DNA from: Comamonas serinivorans
GTDB taxonomy: Bacteria; Pseudomonadota; Gammaproteobacteria; Burkholderiales; Burkholderiaceae_C
NCBI RefSeq assembly: GCF_002158865.1
Contig: NZ_CP021455.1
Coordinates: 1,054,001 to 1,118,000 of the forward strand
DNA length: 64,000 nucleotides
Direction of reading: 5' to 3'
This document shows, in pieces, positions 34,791 through 43,428 of the stretch (the first letter of the stretch is position 1; every line of letters starts with the position of its first letter). The notes below the pieces were generated by a model, which worked only from the letters and a program-made list of their open reading frames with translations, searched no databases and had not been told where the DNA came from. Position numbers and translations under genes: made by a program.

Positions 34791-36515
34791 TCAGGCCTCG
34801 ATCAGGGCGCGCGTCAACACGGCTTGCTGGGCCGCCGCATCGACCCGGTCGTTGGCCCATTGGCCGAACACGCTGCCGCTGTGCGGGGTGCACAGGCGTG
34901 TGGCGATGAAGGCGTCGGCCACGGCTGCGGGGCTGTGGCGGCGCAGCAAACCGGCCTGCGCCAGCAGCACGAGCTGGGTGGTGACCCAGCGGGCTTCGCG
35001 CTCGCCGGCTTGCGGGTCGTCGGCCAGGGCGCGCCAGTGGCGCTCGACGCGGCCGGCCACCTCGAGCAAGGCGGCATCGCCCGCGGCGGCATCCTGCAGG
35101 TCCTGCAGCAGCAGGAAGGCGGCTTCGGGGTCGCGGCCCACGGCGCGCAGCACGTCCAGGCACATGACGTTGCCCGAGCCTTCCCAGATCGAGTTGACCG
35201 GCGCTTCGCGGAACAGGCGCGCGACGATGCCGGTGTCGACGTAGCCGTTGCCGCCCAGCACCTCCATGCATTCGCCGGTGAAGGCCACGCTGCGCTTGCA
35301 CAGCCAGAACTTCGCCGCCGGCGTCAGCACGCGCTGCCAGGACCGGGCCAGCGGGTCGCTGCCGACGTGCTCGTAAGCCTGCGCCAGGTGCATGGCCAGC
35401 ACGGTGGCGGCCTCGCTCTCCAGCGCCAGGTCGGTCAGCACGCTGCGCATCAGGGGCTGCTCGATCAGGGTCTTGCCAAACGCCTGGCGACGCCGCGCGA
35501 AGTAGAGCGCCTGCACCAGCGCCTGGCGCATGATGGCGGTGGCGCCCAGCACGCAGTTCAGGCGCGTGTGGGTGGCCATCTCGATGATGGTCGGGATGCC
35601 GCGGCCCGGCTCGCCCAGCAGCAGGCCCCACGCCCCGTCGAAGCGCACCTCGGCGCTGGCATTGCTCTGGTTGCCGACCTTGTCCTTCAGGCGCTCGATG
35701 TGCACGGCATTGCGCGTGCCGTCAAAGCGCCAGCGCGGCACGAAGAAGCAGGCCCAGCCACCGGCTTCGTGCGTGCGCGCGACGACCAGGTGGGCATCGC
35801 ACATGGGGGCCGAGTAGAACCACTTGTGCCCGGTGAGGGCGTAGGGCTGGCCCCGGCCTTCGGCGCCCAGCGGGGTGGCCAGCGTGGTGTTGGCGCGCAC
35901 GTCCGAGCCGCCTTGCTTTTCGGTCATGCCCATGCCGATCCAGATCGAGCGCTTGTGGGCGATGGGCGCGTCCTGCGGGTCGTAGACCGGGCTCATCAGC
36001 TTGGGCTGCAGGCTCTGCCACAGCTCGGGCTCGTGCTGCAGCACCGGGATGGCCGCCGTGGTCATGGTGGCCGGGCACAGCGTGCCCTGTTCGATCTGGC
36101 CATGCAGCATGAAGCCCGCGGCCCAGGCCGACCAGCGCCCCGGGCGGCTGCCGTCGAAGGGCAGGCCGATGAGGCCTTGCGCCCGGTACTGCGCCATGAG
36201 CGCGTGCCAGGCGGGGTGGAACTCCACCCGGTCGATGGCGCGGCCTCGGGCATCAAAGCGCTGCAGCTCGGGCGTGTGGCGGTTGGCCAGCTCGGCCAGC
36301 GCCCAGATCTCGGGCTGGCCCAGGCCTTCGCCCTGGGTGTGCAGCTGTGCCTGGGCCCAGTCGGCGTCCTGGCGCTGGACGGCCTCGCGCAAGGCGGCAT
36401 CGCCCGCGAAGGGGTTGAGCCGGGTGGCTTCGTCCACCACGTTGGCAAAGGGGTCGTTGGCGTTCGCAGCCGGCAGGTCGGCCTGCGGGGGCGAGGCGAT
36501 GGGGGTGGGTGTCAT
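34791..36515 (-). CDS. AidB-like acyl-CoA dehydrogenase
   Basis: A 574-residue flavoprotein of the acyl-CoA dehydrogenase fold, AidB subgroup (E. coli AidB is 541 residues). Diagnostic segments: NPFAGDAALREAVQRQ at the N-terminus, IGMGMTEKQGGSDVRANTT, GHKWFYSAPMCDAHLVVART, GRGIPTIIEMATHTRLNCVLG, the CMEVLGGNGYVDTGIVARLF block and the end FREAPVNSIWEGSGNVMCLD. AidB responds to alkylation damage and binds DNA through its C-terminal region; whether this one does is untested. The ATG giving MTPTPIASPP is used; another ATG seven codons upstream is equally possible. The long frame on the opposite strand is a high-GC shadow. Confidence 0.9.
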   Translation of the reverse strand: MTPTPIASPPQADLPAANANDPFANVVDEATRLNPFAGDAALREAVQRQDADWAQAQLHTQGEGLGQPEIWALAELANRHTPELQRFDARGRAIDRVEFHPAWHALMAQYRAQGLIGLPFDGSRPGRWSAWAAGFMLHGQIEQGTLCPATMTTAAIPVLQHEPELWQSLQPKLMSPVYDPQDAPIAHKRSIWIGMGMTEKQGGSDVRANTTLATPLGAEGRGQPYALTGHKWFYSAPMCDAHLVVARTHEAGGWACFFVPRWRFDGTRNAVHIERLKDKVGNQSNASAEVRFDGAWGLLLGEPGRGIPTIIEMATHTRLNCVLGATAIMRQALVQALYFARRRQAFGKTLIEQPLMRSVLTDLALESEAATVLAMHLAQAYEHVGSDPLARSWQRVLTPAAKFWLCKRSVAFTGECMEVLGGNGYVDTGIVARLFREAPVNSIWEGSGNVMCLDVLRAVGRDPEAAFLLLQDLQDAAAGDAALLEVAGRVERHWRALADDPQAGEREARWVTTQLVLLAQAGLLRRHSPAAVADAFIATRLCTPHSGSVFGQWANDRVDAAAQQAVLTRALIEA

Positions 36516-36819
36516 GGCGGCGCGGTCGTGGGGCATGCAGGTGGCAGCGGCCTTGGGCGTGCTGCTGCCTTGTGCAGCCATTGTTGGCCCAACGCAGCCG
36601 CGCCGCAAAAGGACTGACCCCAAGGTGGGCTTTCGCATGGCCCGCTTGCCAGCGGCGCGGGCCGCGTTCCAGGCGGGGTGTCGGGGTGCATCGACATGCT
36701 GAACTTCCGCCGCCGTCGCTGCGCCAGCGAGGCAGGCGGCAGGCGGCAGGCGGCAGGCGGTGTACAGTCCGGCCATTTTTTGACGCGCCAGGCCCGGCTC
36801 GCGGGCGGCGCGGTGTGCG
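36516..36819. other. Divergent spacer between the AidB-like and PACE genes
   Basis: Contains a short heptamer tandem repeat just before the PACE gene promoter region. No gene is recognised. Confidence 0.5.
36731..36760. repeat. Heptamer tandem repeat (GGCAGGC)n
   Basis: Four perfect 7-bp units and two further bases, 60 bp upstream of the PACE transporter start. Unit number could vary between strains. Confidence 0.85.
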
Positions 36820-37278
36820 ATGGATGTGAACGTGTCTTCTCAGGCCCTGGTGGCCGATTTGCAGGGCCCCTGGCGGCGGGTGTTGTTCGTGGCGGTGTAC
36901 GAGGCCCTGGCGATTGCCGTGACGACGCTGGGCCTGGATGCGGCCACCGGCCAGGGGGCGGCGCATGCGGGTGCCATGGCGGTGACCACGTCGGCCATCG
37001 CGATCGCTTGGAACCTGCTGTTCAACGGGCTGTTTGAGCGCTGGGAGGCGCGGCAGACGGTCAAGGGGCGGTCGCTGGCGCGCCGTGTGGCCCACGCCAT
37101 CGGGTTCGAGGGCGGCCTGGTGCTGGTCTTCGTGCCGCTGTTCGCCTGGTGGTTCCAGGTCGGCTGGGCCAAGGCGGCGGCCATGCAGGCCGGTCTGCTG
37201 GTGTTCTTCATGGCCTACACCTTTGTCTACAACTGGTGCTTCGACCGCCTGTTTGGCTTGCCCGCTTCGGCGCGTTGA
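36820..37278 (+). CDS. PACE family efflux transporter
   Basis: A 152-residue inner-membrane protein with two tandem bacterial transmembrane pairs, four helices in all. The first pair contains VLFVAVYEALAIAVTTLG and WNLLFNGLFERWE; the second RVAHAIGFEGGLVLVFVPLF and FVYNWCFDRLFGL. The R..HAIGFE and FN..F.RWE/YNWCFD motifs are those of the proteobacterial antimicrobial compound efflux family (AceI type), which export biocides such as chlorhexidine and possibly polyamines. Stands alone, followed by a palindrome copy. Confidence 0.9.
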   Translation: MDVNVSSQALVADLQGPWRRVLFVAVYEALAIAVTTLGLDAATGQGAAHAGAMAVTTSAIAIAWNLLFNGLFERWEARQTVKGRSLARRVAHAIGFEGGLVLVFVPLFAWWFQVGWAKAAAMQAGLLVFFMAYTFVYNWCFDRLFGLPASAR

Positions 37279-37294
37279 GAAAGAGCATCGCCAA

Positions 37295-37346
37295 GCAGTA
37301 TGACCTTGTTCTCGTTGTTCAATGATCGAGCATCGATGGATACTGC
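37295..37346. repeat. Dispersed palindrome, copy 10
   Basis: GCAGTATGACC and GGATACTGC ends; TTCTCGTT and GATCGAGCA inner parts. Begins 16 bp after the PACE gene stop. Confidence 0.85.
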
Positions 37347-37548
37347 ATGTACTGGCCCGATGATGGTTCAGTCGCGTTGACTGAACCGACTGCTGCACCG
37401 TTGACCAGGGGCAGCACCGGCGGCGACCCGCCGCTGCTGGTGAGTCCGGCGGCCGCCTCAGGGCAAACCACGGTGCGTGCCGGGGGCTGCAGGCGGCCTG
37501 TGCGCCGTATGCTGGCCGGTGCTTGCAACCGCACCTTCGGAGACCCCC

Positions 37549-38406
37549 ATGCGCTCAGCTGTTCAGACCCTCACCTGGCTCGCGACCTGCGGCCTGCTCG
37601 GTGCCTGTGCCACCTCGCCGCTGCGCACGCCGCCGCCCACCACACTGGCCGAGGTGGGCGAGATCCGCGCCGGATCGGGCTACGCCAACGGCTACCTGCC
37701 GCGCGGCCAGGCCCCCGACAGCCTGGCGCTGTTGCCGCCACCGCCCGCCCCGGGTTCGGCCGAGCAGGCCGCCGATGAGGCGGCCTACCAGGCGTTGAAG
37801 GCCTGGCGCCAGGGCCCGCGTGGCGCGCTGGCCGTGCACGACGCCAACCTCAAGTTCCCGGCGGCCGCGTCGGTCTTCTCGTGTGCGCTGGGCGTGCAGA
37901 TCACCGAGCAGACCACGCCGCACCTGCACATGCTGCTGCGCCGCACCCTGGTGGACGCGGGCGGTGCCACCTACAAGGCCAAGGACCATTACAACCGGGT
38001 GCGCCCGTTCGTGGCCTTCAACGAGCCGAGCTGCACGCCGGCCGAGGAGCCGCAGCTGCGCAAGGACGGCTCGTACCCCTCGGGCCATTCGGCCCTGGGC
38101 TGGGCCTGGGCGCTGGTGCTGACCGAGCTGGCGCCCGAGCGGGCAGATGCCTTGCTGCAGCGCGGGCGCGCCTTCGCGCAAAGCCGCGGCATCTGTGGCG
38201 TGCACTGGAAGAGCGACATCGAAGCGGGTCGCCTGGTGGGCGCCGCGGCCGTGGCCCGGGTGCACAGCAACCCCGTGTTTCAGGCCCAGCTGGCGGCCGC
38301 CCAAGGCGAGATCGCGCGGGCCCGTGCGGCGGGGCAGGTGCCCTCGGCCCAGGCGTGTGCCGATGAGGCGGCAGCGGTGTCGTCGTCTGCCGCGCTGGCA
38401 CCGTGA
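37549..38406 (+). CDS. Class A acid phosphatase, predicted lipoprotein (PAP2 superfamily)
   Basis: A 285-residue secreted phosphatase. The N-terminus has a lipobox (LATCGLLGAC), so it is probably anchored as a lipoprotein. The catalytic signature is complete: KAKDHYNRVRP (KX6RP), YPSGHSALGWAWA (PSGH), and SRGICGVHWKSD (SRX5HX3D), with the nucleophilic and acid His in place. Class A nonspecific acid phosphatases hydrolyse phosphomonoesters in the periplasm. The ATG chosen follows CGGAGAC and gives a proper signal sequence. Stands alone, convergent with thiL. Confidence 0.92.
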   Translation: MRSAVQTLTWLATCGLLGACATSPLRTPPPTTLAEVGEIRAGSGYANGYLPRGQAPDSLALLPPPPAPGSAEQAADEAAYQALKAWRQGPRGALAVHDANLKFPAAASVFSCALGVQITEQTTPHLHMLLRRTLVDAGGATYKAKDHYNRVRPFVAFNEPSCTPAEEPQLRKDGSYPSGHSALGWAWALVLTELAPERADALLQRGRAFAQSRGICGVHWKSDIEAGRLVGAAAVARVHSNPVFQAQLAAAQGEIARARAAGQVPSAQACADEAAAVSSSAALAP

Positions 38407-38426
38407 GCCGTTGATGGTGCCCAGGT

Positions 38427-38478
38427 GCAGTATGCGGTGCTTACCGTTTCAGAGAAAACGGAGTTGGCACCATACCCC
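38427..38478. repeat. Dispersed palindrome, copy 11
   Basis: GCAGTATGCGGTGC against GGCACCATACCC, and TACCGTTT against AAACGGAG. Sits between the convergent phosphatase and thiL genes, 20 and 28 bp from their stops. Confidence 0.92.
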
Positions 38479-38506
38479 TGTAGGTTAACGTTCTGACGGC
38501 CAAGAC

Positions 38507-39598
38507 TCACGCGAAGTGGTCAAAGCCCGCAAAGCCGTGCGTCAGCACCTGGCCCTGGGCGTCGCGCACGCGCAGACCGACCTCGGCGGTGATGCGGCCG
38601 ATGCGCGTCAGCGGCAGGCCCAGGCGGTGCGAGAGGGTCTGCAGCACGCCGGCCTGTGCGGGGGCGGCGGTGAAGACCAGCTCGTAATCGTCTCCCCCGG
38701 CCAGCACGCCCTGGTGGGCCTGCTCGGCCGTGACCAGCCCCTGCGCCAGCAGCACGCCCCAGGTGGCCGACGGCTGCAGCACCGCGTCCGCGTGCACCTC
38801 GGCCCCCACGCCGCTGGCGGCCAGGATGTGGCCGAGGTCGGCCAGCAGCCCGTCGCTGACGTCGGCCGCGCTGTGCGCCAGGCCTTGGGCCATGGGTGGC
38901 CGTGACGGGCTGGGGACGGCTGGGTCGACGTCGGCATCGGCGCCCGAGCTGGCGCGGGACGCCGGCAGCGTTCCGCTCAGCGCCAGGCCCAGCGCCAGGC
39001 GTGGCGTCGGGCGGTCCATGCGCGCACAGGCCAGGTCGGCCAGGGCCTGGTGGCCAGGCGGCAGGCGCAGCTCATCGCGGCGCAAGGCCAGGCCAAGTCG
39101 GGCATCGCCGGGGCTGCCGCTGACCCAGATGTCATCGCCCACGCGCGCGCCGTCGCGCCGCAGCGCCTGGTGCGCGGGCACCTCGCCCAGCGCCGTGATG
39201 GCGATGGTCAGCGGGCCCGCCGTCGTGTCGCCGCCCACCAGCGGGCAGGCGCTGGCATCCGCCAGGGCCAGCATGCCGCGCGAGAACGCCTGCAGCCAGT
39301 CCGCCTCGACGCGGGGCAGGGCCAGCGCGAGCGTGAACCCCAGTGGCCGCGCGCCCATGGCGGCCAGGTCGCTGAGGTTGACGGCCAGGCATTTGTGGCC
39401 CAGCGCTTCGGGCTCGGCGTCTGCGAAGAAATGCCGGCCGGCGACCAGCATGTCGCTGGTCACGGCCAGCTGCAGACCAGGTCGGGGCGCCAGCAGCGCG
39501 CAGTCGTCGCCAATGCCCAGGGTGACCTGGGCGTGGCCGGCCAGGCGCGCGGCGGCCGGCTGGCGGAAAAATCGGTCGATGAGGTCGAATTCACCCAT
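38507..39598 (-). CDS. thiL: Thiamine-monophosphate kinase
   Basis: A 363-residue enzyme that phosphorylates thiamine monophosphate to the active diphosphate. Family blocks: GEFDLIDRFF, LGIGDDCALL (metal-binding Asp pair), VTSDMLVAGRHF, LAVNLSDLAAMGARP, LVGGDTTAGPL, VSGSPGDARLGL, AADVSDGLLADLGHIL and GDDYELVFTA. Length is slightly above the usual 320-330 because of a Pro/Ser-rich insertion after LPASRASSG. The ATG begins the conserved GEFD motif. In related bacteria thiL sits near nusB or pgpA; neither is seen here. Confidence 0.95.
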   Translation of the reverse strand: MGEFDLIDRFFRQPAAARLAGHAQVTLGIGDDCALLAPRPGLQLAVTSDMLVAGRHFFADAEPEALGHKCLAVNLSDLAAMGARPLGFTLALALPRVEADWLQAFSRGMLALADASACPLVGGDTTAGPLTIAITALGEVPAHQALRRDGARVGDDIWVSGSPGDARLGLALRRDELRLPPGHQALADLACARMDRPTPRLALGLALSGTLPASRASSGADADVDPAVPSPSRPPMAQGLAHSAADVSDGLLADLGHILAASGVGAEVHADAVLQPSATWGVLLAQGLVTAEQAHQGVLAGGDDYELVFTAAPAQAGVLQTLSHRLGLPLTRIGRITAEVGLRVRDAQGQVLTHGFAGFDHFA

Positions 39599-40008
39599 GG
39601 GGGGCGATTGTGCGTTGCGCTGGGCGCCTCTCCGCCGGTGAGCGCCGCGACCCACGAGGTCAAGGGCTTGGGCCCAGGCCGCGCAGGTCGTGCAGGCGGG
39701 CCCGGCGCGCCACGCCTCGGCCGCTGCTTCGGTTGCTGCCAGGTGGCCCGCAGAGAACACGGCGAGCTTGGGTGCGGTGATCGCGGCGGTGCGGTGCCGT
39801 GGGCTCCCGCACAGCGATGGTGGCCACGCTGCTGACGATCGGCGGCGATCGATGGGCCTGGGGCACAAGCCAGGCCTCTTGCGAGACCATGCTGGGGGGA
39901 CGCGTCGGGTGACGCTGCGAAGGATGACCGGCGGGCTCATGCTGCAGCCGCGGGTTGCTGGTGCAGGGCCTGTGGCGATCCTGCGGTCAGGCGGTCAGGC
40001 GGCCGGGC
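39599..40008. other. Gene-free interval between thiL and the DUF2059 gene
   Basis: About 410 bp upstream of thiL and downstream of the DUF2059 gene, both leftward. Open frames run through on both strands but show no ribosome-binding site or family resemblance. No palindrome copy was found here. Confidence 0.45.
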
Positions 40009-40518
40009 TCAATCGGCAGGCGGTTTGGCCTGGCGGGCTTCGTCCAGCGTGTCCTGCACCAGGGCGTTCAGCTTGGGCATGATCGAGCGCATCTGCACCT
40101 GCATGAAGGCCATGGACTTGGCCATCACCGTGGGCATCTTCTGCACCATGGCCTGGCCGGCGGGCGAGGCGTAGAAGGCGATGAGGCCATCGATCTCGGC
40201 CTGGTCGAAGCTCTCCTGGTAGATGCGCACGTAATGGGGCTTGACCTTGTCCCAGGCCATTTCCTCGCGCAGCAGCGCCGCGAGCTTGGCGGGCATGCGG
40301 TCCATCACCGCTTGCTGCTCGGCCGTCAGCGCTTGGCCCTGGCTGGCGTCCTGCATGCTGGTGCGCAGCACCTGGTCGGTGATGCCGCCCAAGTCGTTGA
40401 GCAGGCGTTCGGCGCCCGTGAGCGCCAGCAGCTGTTCGATCGATGCCGAGCTGGGCGGCGCGGCCTGCGCGATGCCCGCGCAGCAAGCCAGCGCCAGGCT
40501 GACGATCCAGGTTTTCAT
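40009..40518 (-). CDS. DUF2059 family exported protein
   Basis: A 169-residue protein with a signal peptide (MKTWIVSLALACCAGIAQA). The mature part is helical and contains the DUF2059 core: YVRIYQESFDQAEIDGLIAF, YASPAGQAMVQKMPTVM. The ATG follows GGAGGGAGACC. Family members are periplasmic and of unknown function. The 90-bp spacer upstream contains nested dyads that look like an operator. Confidence 0.85.
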   Translation of the reverse strand: MKTWIVSLALACCAGIAQAAPPSSASIEQLLALTGAERLLNDLGGITDQVLRTSMQDASQGQALTAEQQAVMDRMPAKLAALLREEMAWDKVKPHYVRIYQESFDQAEIDGLIAFYASPAGQAMVQKMPTVMAKSMAFMQVQMRSIMPKLNALVQDTLDEARQAKPPAD

Positions 40519-40540
40519 GGCGGTCTCCCTCCGGTGCGGT

Positions 40541-40566
40541 GAATGACTTGACATCCTATGTCATTC
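40541..40566. promoter_or_regulatory. Nested dyad upstream of the DUF2059 gene
   Basis: GAATGAC and GTCATTC arms (12-bp spacer) enclose TGACA and TGTCA arms. A third GTCATTC lies 10 bp further at 40576-40582. It starts 22 bp before the DUF2059 start codon. Looks like a binding site for a dimeric repressor; no regulator is assigned. Confidence 0.45.
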
Positions 40567-40608
40567 ATGCGGCCTGTCATTCGGCCGCCGGATGCCCCTG
40601 GTGCCGCA

Positions 40609-41196
40609 TCAGTTGGCCAGCGCGGGCTGGTTGTTCAGGCCCAGCAGCCGGTCCTTGAGCCGGTGATCGGCGGGCGCCTGGCCGATCCAGATGCTGAGGA
40701 AGGGCTCGATGAATTCGGCGTCGCTGATCTGGCCGATGAGCTTGCCGTCGAGGTAGAAGTCGGCGCCCTTGCCGGGCACCCAGTCCAGCCCGAACTGTGT
40801 GCCGGTCGCGATGCGCGAATCGGCCGAGAAAATCTCGATGATCTTGCTGGTGTAGCGCGCCAGGCGGTAGGCCTGCTCGGGGTCGGTGTTGTCGCGCATG
40901 CCCACCACCATGGCGCGGCCAATGTCCCCGGCGTCGATGTCGCGCAGGGCCACCAGGCGCACGCGGAACGGCCCCTTTTGCGCCAGGATGGCCTCGCGCG
41001 AGGTGGCCTTCTGCGGCACGTACAGTGCCAGGTCGTAGACTTTCACCACCGTCCGGTAGCGCGTGCCCGCACCGTTGAGCACCAGGGTCTTGCCGGCCAG
41101 CGTGGTCGTCGGGGCAAACTTGGTTTGCTGGGCCACCGCGGGGGTGCACAGCAGGGCCGCGACGAGGGCGGCAGGCATCATCCAATTCGAGCGCAT
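40609..41196 (-). CDS. Chalcone isomerase-fold exported protein
   Basis: A 195-residue protein with a signal peptide (LVAALLCTPAVAQ). The mature domain follows the bacterial chalcone-isomerase-like pattern: LVLNGAGTRYRTVVKVYDLA, LYVPQKATSREAIL, PFRVRLVALRDIDAGDI and the closing SDAEFIEPFLSIWIGQAPA. Bacterial members bind heme or fatty acids and lack flavonoid activity; no function is established here. The gene lies just upstream of the DUF2059 gene in the same direction and is divergent from rep. The ATG of MRSNWMMPAAL is preferred over an upstream GTG. Confidence 0.85.
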   Translation of the reverse strand: MRSNWMMPAALVAALLCTPAVAQQTKFAPTTTLAGKTLVLNGAGTRYRTVVKVYDLALYVPQKATSREAILAQKGPFRVRLVALRDIDAGDIGRAMVVGMRDNTDPEQAYRLARYTSKIIEIFSADSRIATGTQFGLDWVPGKGADFYLDGKLIGQISDAEFIEPFLSIWIGQAPADHRLKDRLLGLNNQPALAN

Positions 41197-41328
41197 GGTT
41201 TCGGTGGGTCTCTTGACGTGCGACACGGCAGTGTCTGCAGGTCGCGTGCGTTCTGTCCATGCAATAGTTCGCGTTTCGGCGTCATTGCAAGCGTTTGTGT
41301 TTCATTCCATGTCTTTGTTCTCTCTGCC

Positions 41329-43371
41329 ATGCCGCCATCCATGAACCCTGCCCAGCAGGAAGCCGTCAACCACCTGCACGGGCCTTGCCTGGTGCTGGCC
41401 GGGGCGGGGTCGGGCAAAACCCGGGTCATCACGCACAAGATCGCGCGGCTGATCGAGGCCGGCTTGCGCCCCGGGGCGGTGCTGGCCATCACCTTCACCA
41501 ACAAGGCGGCGGCCGAAATGCGCGAGCGTGCCCGGGGGCTGATCGGCCGGGCGGCCAACGAGGTCATCATCTGCACCTTCCACGCCCTGGGCGTGCGGCT
41601 GCTGCGCGAGGACGGCCAGGCGCTGGGCCTGTCGCCGCGGTATTCCATCCTCGACGCCAACGACGTCACCAGCATCCTGAAGGACTGCGGCGGCACCACC
41701 GATGCGGGCATCGCGCGCGGCTGGCAGTGGACCATCAGCGGCTGGAAGAACGCGGGCCTGAACGCGGCCCAGGCCCTGGCGCAGGCGCAGACCGAGAGCG
41801 ATCGCGTGACGGCGATCATCATGCAGCGCTACGAAGAGCGCCTCACGGCCTGGCAGAGCGTGGACTTCGACGACCTCATCAGCCTGCCGCTCAGGCTGCT
41901 GCGCGACCACGCCGAGGTGCGCGAGAAGTGGCAACGCAAGATCGGTCACCTGTTGGTGGACGAGTACCAGGACACCAACGCCGTGCAGTACGAGCTGCTG
42001 AAGCTGCTGCTCAACGCGCGCGCGCCCCTGACGGCCGTGGGCGACGACGACCAGAGCATCTACGGCTGGCGTGGCGCCACGCTTGAAAACCTCAAGCGGC
42101 TGCCGCAGGACTTTCCGGCGTTGCAGGTCATCAAGCTGGAGCAGAACTACCGCTCCACCTCGGCCATCCTGCGGGCGGCCAACAACGTCATCGCGCCCAA
42201 TCCCAAGCTCTACCCCAAGACGCTGTTTTCCGAGCTGGGCGAGGGCGAGCCCGTGCGCGTGGCCGATTGCGACGGCGAAAACCACGAGGCCGAGCGCGTG
42301 CTCGCGCGCATCCTGAGCCTGCGCGAAACCAGCCCGCACAAGGAATGGCGCGACTTCGCCATCCTGTACCGCGCCAACCACCAGGCGCGCGTGTTCGAGA
42401 CGGCGCTGCGCAAGGCCAACATCCCCTACAAGGTCTCGGGCGGCACCAGCTTCTTCGACCGCGCCGAAATCCGCGACCTCATCGCCTGGCTGCGCCTGTG
42501 GTGCAACCCCGACGACGACCCCGCTTTCATGCGCGCCATCACCACGCCCAAGCGCGGCATCGGCAACCAGACCATGGCGCAGCTGGTGCAATTCGCCTCG
42601 CAGGCCAAACTCAGCCTGTTCGAGGCGCTGTTCGCCCACAGCCTGGGCACGGCCTTGCCGGGACGGGCCGTGGCGGGCCTGCATGAATTCGGCCGGCTGA
42701 TGAACGACCTGCAGTTCCGCGCCCGGCATGCCGAGGGGGCTGAGGCGGGCCGCGCCTTCCTCAACGACTGGCTGGAGAGCATCGGCTATGAGGAACACCT
42801 CAAGCAGCACGAGGAAACCCAGCAGGCCGCCGCTGCGCGCTGGGCCAACGTGCAGGACTTCTGCGACTGGATCGTGGGCCGCTGCGGCGGCGAGATCGAG
42901 GACGGCACCAACGTGATGAGCGAGCGCCGCAGCGTGCTCGAGGTGGCGCAGACCATCGCCCTCATCACCTCGCTGAAGGAGAAGGAGCAGGACGCCAACC
43001 AGATCACGCTGTCCACCCTGCATGCCAGCAAGGGGCTCGAGTGGCCGCACGTGATGCTGGTGGGCGTGGTCGAAGGCCTGCTGCCGTTCCAGAGCGATGC
43101 CGAGGGCGCCCCCCCCATGACCGCCCAGCGCGTGGAGGAGGAGCGTCGGCTGATGTACGTGGGCATCACGCGCGCGCAGCGCAGCCTGCAGGTGAGCTGG
43201 AGCCGTCAGCGCAAGAAAGGGCGCAGCCACGTGCCGGCCTTGCCCAGCCGCTTCATCGGCGAGATGGCGCTGAACCACGCCACCACCCGCGAAGACCCGC
43301 GCGAAAAGCTCAAGGCCTTGCGTGCGGAGTTCGCCAAGCGCGCCGCCAGCGCGCCGCGCGGCAATGCCTGA
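41329..43371 (+). CDS. rep: ATP-dependent DNA helicase Rep (UvrD family, SF1A)
   Basis: A 680-residue 3'-5' helicase, matching E. coli Rep in length (673). Motifs in order: Q-motif MNPAQQEAVN, Walker A LAGAGSGKTRVITHK, Ia ITFTNKAAAEMRERA, Walker B HLLVDEYQDTNAVQYE, III VGDDDQSIYGWRGA, IV QNYRSTSAIL, V STLHASKGLEWPHV and VI EERRLMYVGITRAQRSL. Two ATG codons four apart precede the Q motif; the first is used. It helps replication forks past obstacles. A palindrome copy begins four bases after its stop. Confidence 0.95.
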   Translation: MPPSMNPAQQEAVNHLHGPCLVLAGAGSGKTRVITHKIARLIEAGLRPGAVLAITFTNKAAAEMRERARGLIGRAANEVIICTFHALGVRLLREDGQALGLSPRYSILDANDVTSILKDCGGTTDAGIARGWQWTISGWKNAGLNAAQALAQAQTESDRVTAIIMQRYEERLTAWQSVDFDDLISLPLRLLRDHAEVREKWQRKIGHLLVDEYQDTNAVQYELLKLLLNARAPLTAVGDDDQSIYGWRGATLENLKRLPQDFPALQVIKLEQNYRSTSAILRAANNVIAPNPKLYPKTLFSELGEGEPVRVADCDGENHEAERVLARILSLRETSPHKEWRDFAILYRANHQARVFETALRKANIPYKVSGGTSFFDRAEIRDLIAWLRLWCNPDDDPAFMRAITTPKRGIGNQTMAQLVQFASQAKLSLFEALFAHSLGTALPGRAVAGLHEFGRLMNDLQFRARHAEGAEAGRAFLNDWLESIGYEEHLKQHEETQQAAAARWANVQDFCDWIVGRCGGEIEDGTNVMSERRSVLEVAQTIALITSLKEKEQDANQITLSTLHASKGLEWPHVMLVGVVEGLLPFQSDAEGAPPMTAQRVEEERRLMYVGITRAQRSLQVSWSRQRKKGRSHVPALPSRFIGEMALNHATTREDPREKLKALRAEFAKRAASAPRGNA

Positions 43372-43375
43372 TCAA

Positions 43376-43426
43376 GGGTATGACTGTGCTTCCGTTGTTT
43401 CTACATCGGCAATGAGGCGATACTGC
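43376..43426. repeat. Dispersed palindrome, copy 12
   Basis: GGGTATGAC and GATACTGC ends, TTCCGTTG and ATCGGCAA inner parts. It fills nearly the whole 57-bp gap between rep and the GIY-YIG gene, ending two bases before the next start, so it would also cover that gene's ribosome-binding region. Confidence 0.85.
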
Positions 43427-43428
43427 GC

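Noticed and set aside
34650..36617. A 655-codon plus-strand frame opposite the AidB-like gene
   Set aside because: Composition-driven antisense frame with Ala/Gly/Arg/His-rich text and no family motif; the acyl-CoA dehydrogenase motifs on the minus strand are unambiguous.
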